64,000 nucleotides of DNA from Chlorocebus sabaeus (lineage: Eukaryota; Chordata; Mammalia; Primates; Cercopithecidae). The DNA is taken from the NCBI RefSeq assembly GCF_047675955.1, contig NC_132915.1, positions 20,255,766 to 20,319,765 of the forward strand, read 5' to 3'. The notes beneath the pieces were generated by a model. That model had not been told where the DNA came from, made no database searches, and saw only the letters and a list, made by a program, of their open reading frames with translations. This document shows positions 52,801-58,800 of the stretch, piece after piece; position 1 is the first letter of the stretch, and each line of letters starts with the position of its first letter. The position numbers and the translations under genes were made by a program.

Positions 52801-55800
52801 CTATTATTATAATATAGGAATCTCTTCAGCTCATGATTTTAAATTAATTAAAGCAAAAGTAAGGAGTTCTTGATTTTTTACAAGTTAAATAATATTCCAC
52901 AAAATAACAATGGTGGTGGTAGTGCTAGAGTGATAAATAAATGGCAACCCTTGTCTGTCAGGCACTGTACCAAATCTTTTACATATACAATCTAATTTTA
53001 TTTCCCCCATGTCTTAACCAAGCAAATTTTATTATTCTCATTTTATAGACTACAACAAAAGATTTACAAAAGCAATAAAGCCCGCTTAAGAACATACAGC
53101 AAGCGACAGAGCTAGGATGCAATTTCAAATCTGACAGCAATGTACAAATTCTTAATTATTATGATAATTTGTTACTCAATATGGAAATACACATTTAAAA
53201 CCATAAATATGTTAACTTTTTCCTCCAAAAGAGACATGTATCAGAAAAGTGTAAACTGCTGGGTGTACTGGCTTGCGCCTGTAATTCCAGCACTTTGGGA
53301 GGCCAAAGCGGGAGGATCACTTGAGCCCAAGAGCTCACGACAAGCCACAGTGAGTCCCTGTCCCTACAAAATTAAAAATTAAAAAAAGTTATCCAGGCAT
53401 GGCATGCATCTGCAGTCCCAGCTACTCCGGGGGCTGAGGAGGAAGGATCACGTGAGCCTAGAAGTTTGAGGCTACAGTGAGCTATGCACTCCAGTCTGAG
53501 CAACAGAGAGAAACCTGTTTTTTTAAAAAACAAACAAATGGTAATTCTAAAGGTAAAATAAACCTATAATAGATGACAATGAAGAACTACTTTCTTCCAT
53601 TTGATAAGCCTCGCAAATGAAATATTCACATAAAATCTTAAGATGTACGGATTCCTATGTTATAACAACAGGGAGAAACCACACCATCTGTTAAAAAGTA
53701 TGTAAGAAAAAAAGCAACTGTACCAAGTATACAATCTTTTAAGAAAATCAGCGCTAAAAGAATACAATATAATGTAGCAGGCTTTTTTTGTCACTGAAGT
53801 CCAGTTCTTAAATGTTATTTCAATAATAATTCTCATACTTGTTGCAAAAGAATATCTGCATTACCTATTCTTTACTAGTATTCTAGTATTCTAATTTTTA
53901 TTAGATCTTTAAAATAGTTTTTATTATTCTTAATCTTAAAAAACTGAAACTACAAAATCAAAAACAGGAAAGCACTAAAACAATTTGCCGATACCTCTAT
54001 ATAATAAGCAATTTTGTAAGGAAGAAGATTTCGGAGCAGGATAGGTGGCCACAAATGCATTATGTATGGTAAATCCCAACCATCTTCTGAATACACTGAT
54101 AGAGACGTTAAATTATCTTTTTCTGGAACAATATTAATGAGAAATGATTTCTTGGAAGGGTTTTGAGATCTACATTTCTTCTTTAGAAGAGCACCATCAT
54201 TTTTCACAATCTCTTCAAAGTCAATTCCTTCACACATTTGATAGTCCTCATCTTCTGGCTTCAGAAAAAGGAATGATCTGCATGAGATTAAATGATACAG
54301 TTTAAAATGCTTTAAAGGAAAACATATTAAAGTATATAATTACAGCTTTAGAATAACAAACTTACCTCCTTTCACAATATTGTAATAAATTTTTATATTT
54401 TCATATACCTTTTAGATATAAGTAAGATAGATAAATAGATATCACCTTAACTTTCTGGAAGCTCATCAAGTTGTTTGACTTTTAAGAAGAGAATATTTTT
54501 CTTACAAACTTACTATCTTAAAAGTACACTTATAAGATAAATGGTTTCATATAAAAATACATAAATCGTATCAGTTATATATGCAAAGCAAACCACATAG
54601 AATCATCTGTGACTTGTACATATAACTGCAAGAATTTGGCTTTTCTGAATATGTGGGCCTAAAAGGAAATAAATGCCATGACTGAATTCATAAACTAAAA
54701 AAATTACTATTGAAAAAATAATCACAAGCTTTCCAACATTAATCAAATTAAAGTTTTCAATCGATATTTAACTTTATTAAAATGTGGGCCATAGATGCAG
54801 AAGAGTGTTTTTCTTTTTTGTTTTTGTTTTTTTTTTTACAGCAGTATGATATTGTACTTTATTTTTTTTTTTTTCTGCTTTAGCGGTTTTTTTTTTTTTT
54901 TTAATTATACTTTAGGTTCTGGGATACATATGCAGAACGTGCAGGTTTGTTACAGAGGCATACACATGCCACAGTGGTTTGCTGCACCCATCAACTGATC
55001 ATCTACATTAAGTATTTCTCCTAATGCTCTCCCTCCCCTTGCTCCCCAACTCCCAACAGGCCTCAGTGAGTGATGCTCTCCTCCCTGTGTCCATGAGTTC
55101 TCATTGTTCAACTCCCACTTATGATTGAGGACATGCGGTGTTTGGTTTTTTTGTTCCTGTGTTAGTTTGCTGAGAATGATGGTTTCCAGCTTCACTCATG
55201 TCCCTGCAAAGGACATGAACTCACTCTATTTTATGGCTGCATAGTATTTCATGCTGTATACGTGCCACATTTTCTTTATCCAGTCTATCATTGATGGGCA
55301 TTTGGGTTGGTTCCAAGTCTTTGCTACTGGGAACAGTACTGCAATAAACATATATGTGTATCTGTCTTTATAGTTGAATGATTTATTGTAGTTCTTTGGT
55401 ATATAGCCAGTAATGGGATTGCTGGGTCAAATGGTATTTCTGGTTCTAGATCCTTGAGGAATCACCACACCGTCTTCCATAATGGTTGAACTAATTTATA
55501 CTCCCACCAACAGTGTAAAAGCATTCCTATTTCTCCACATCCTCTTCAGCATCTGTTGTGTCCTGACTTTTTAATGATTACCATTCTAATTGGCATGAGA
55601 TGGTATCTCATTGTTGTTTTGATTTGCATTTCTCTAATCACCAGTAATGATGAGCTTTTTTTCACGTTTGTTGGCCGCATAAATGTCTTCTTCTGAGAAG
55701 TGTCTGTTCATATCCTTCACCCACTTTTTGATGGGGTTGTTTTTTTCTTATAAATTTTTTTCAGTTCTTTGTAGATTCTGGATATTAGTCCTTTGTCAGA

Positions 55801-58800
55801 TGGACAGACTGCAAAAATTTTCCCCCTTTCTGTAGGTTGCCCATTCACTCTGATGGTAGTTTCTTTTGCTGAGCAGAAGCTCTTTAGTTTAATTAGATAC
55901 CATTTGTCAATTTTGGCTTTTGTTGTCATTGCAGAAGAGTGGTTTAAGAAAATGATGACAAAATTATTGGTTGTCACATAATCTTTATATTTGAATATTA
56001 CATTATTTACATTTCAGCAATATTTTATACTTAATAATTTTTGAACCGACACTATAGCCAAGAATAAACATTTCAGAAATATTTTTATATTTGTAAAAAT
56101 TATTAGCTATAATTATGACACTGTCTTTTATAGATGAACAACAGTCAACACTATCTCCAACCCTGATTATTTTCCTAAGTTCTACTCCTAAAATGTTAAA
56201 TATCTATGATGTATTTCTGTAATAATTTCTGATGGCACCTTAAATTTGCTAGACTGAACACTGAACCACTCTACCCACTTTTCTGCATGTCCTTTTTCAG
56301 TGACTTCCAGCTACTGGCACCCTGGACTTTGACACAATATTAGACTTCCTTCTTCCCTGACTGAAGCATATAAATTATTTGTCAAAAGAGTTAACAGATA
56401 TAGCCTATTCTACTTCTACTTCCTTCTATAATTTTCATTCTATTTTCCACTCTTTCTTCTAACACTTAAAGGTAAAACCTTATTTTTTTCCAAATTAAAC
56501 TAATGGTAACACACTTACCCAGTTTATCAAAACATTTATTGGGCCTATTATGTACCAACAAGGCAAAATTGAAAACAAACAAATGAGTAAGATCATAATC
56601 AGGTGGGAAATGTAATGTTAAAAGATAACTACTGCATTGTGATAGGTACCAAAACACATGTATAGAGTAGACTGAGGGCAGAGTGGTTGGCTCTTTCTAG
56701 ACAGACTGCAAGGTGTTTGCAGAAGTGACAATTTTCCCAAAAAGGGTGTTCTGAAGAGAAGATCCGAGTAAGGGAAATATAAAAGGTCAAAGGAAAGTTC
56801 AAGGAATGAATGAAGAAAACAGGAAAGAAAGATAATCAATGACAGGAGGTTTTAAATGAGAAGATAGAGTGAATGGTCTTGAAACAGAACATCAAATGAT
56901 CTGAGACAAGAAGAAAAAAACAGATCAAACTAATAGACGGAGATAAAATTTATAAAAATGGAGCAAGAAAATGAGAGAGCAACCATCTAACTGTGAACTT
57001 AAATTATCTTTCAAATTTTGTCTTCCAACATGTACTCTACATTCCAATGAATTCCCAACTATTCCTTATAACACTATGCTTTCATGCTTCCTTATCTTTG
57101 TTCATGCACACCTTCCTCTTAGCCTTTTCCATCTAATCTCCGTATTACTATATTACATGTTACTGTACTTCATGTATCTTGTCCAGGAGTCAGTCATTAA
57201 TCCCTTTTATGTTTTCCATAGTTTTTGGCAACTGTAACACTTTCTATAACTCTCCAAAACCCACTGTTTCCTACTTCATACATTTATGTAATATATCCAT
57301 CTTTTGATGGCAAAAGTCACATGCAATTCTTCTTGGTATTGAGTGTCTCATCCACAGAAAACCTTGATAAATATTTGTTAAATTAATAAAAGAATCAGTA
57401 TATTTAAATTCTATTTAAATATTTTAATAAAATATAAATTGTTTTCCTATATTTATCTGCATCTATACTTATCTGTACCATTAATCTAAGAATAGAAACA
57501 GAATAGAGAAAGATAACTGTTTGTTAAGACCTCACATCTTAAATATACGTGCACCTACAATGAAGTACTAGATTAAAAGAATACCTAGATCGTGAGTTCG
57601 AGACCAGCCTGACCAAAATGGAGAAATCCCGTCTCTGCTAAAAATACAAAATTAGCTGCGCATAGTGGTGCATGCCTGTAATCCCAGCTACTTAGGAGGC
57701 TGAGGCAGGAGAATCGCTTGAATCTGGGAGCTGAGATCCCGCCATTGCACTCCAGCCTGGGCAACAAGAGCGAAACTCTATCTCAAAAAAAAAAAAAAAA
57801 AAAAATTGCCTAATGAAAAATCCAAGCTGGTTAGTCACTAATAGTTCTAGTTAAGATGAAGTACTTAATCAGTAACAATTCTCATTAAGATGAATTAATC
57901 ACTACTAATTCTCATTAAGATAGATCAACTATCAAGTAACAAATTAACATTCAGCCTTGGAAAAAAGTATAAAGGTACTGTTTCCTCTACTACGGAGAGA
58001 GACACAAAATATATACCAGAAATGTATTAAAAAGTAGAGTATCATTAACTTTTATTATCCAAGAAGAAAATGAAAGTTCTTCACAGAAATTTTTAAATAT
58101 ATCTTACATGCCATATTTAATCTAGTCTTGTAACCCACCCCAAATCATCTCTAGAGCAAGATCAGATACTGTAAATGACTATTTTGTTGTTCTCTCAACA
58201 ATACAATTCTTTCCCTCAGCAAGTATGAACTAAGCAATAAAACACTCATTAGATTTAGCAGGTTGATCTATGTGAAAATACGTGCCTAAAACTGCTAGAC
58301 TGTCTTCAGAGCATTGAGGATCCCATTCTGAACTTCTGGACAAGGGAACAGGTAAGCACTGTTTGCAGTTCTGCCTCTATCCTTCTGTAGCATTGAGGTA
58401 AGTATCTATTACCTATTCTAAAATGGTATTTAAACAAACTACAATGCTTAATTCTGAGGAAAGTTTTATTCTCCAATAGGGTTAAATTTCCATATAAGAG
58501 ATTATTTTCAATTCCAGATTACATATCTTGACTAATATTTACTTGTTATGATATAAATCTATAAGACTAGCTCATATTTTGTTATAATTTTAATATTTTC
58601 TTAAAACATATCTTGTATCAAATTTAATTACTTTAAAAATTTTAAATTAATGTAGTATATACTGCTATTTACAACTCCATCCCTGAACAATGAACAAATA
58701 TGAAAAGGATAAAATATTCTGTTTACTAAAAGAATGTCAAAAAATTGTATTATAAAACCTTTGAGAAGTAAAATTTACTTCATAATACTATAAATTCAGA

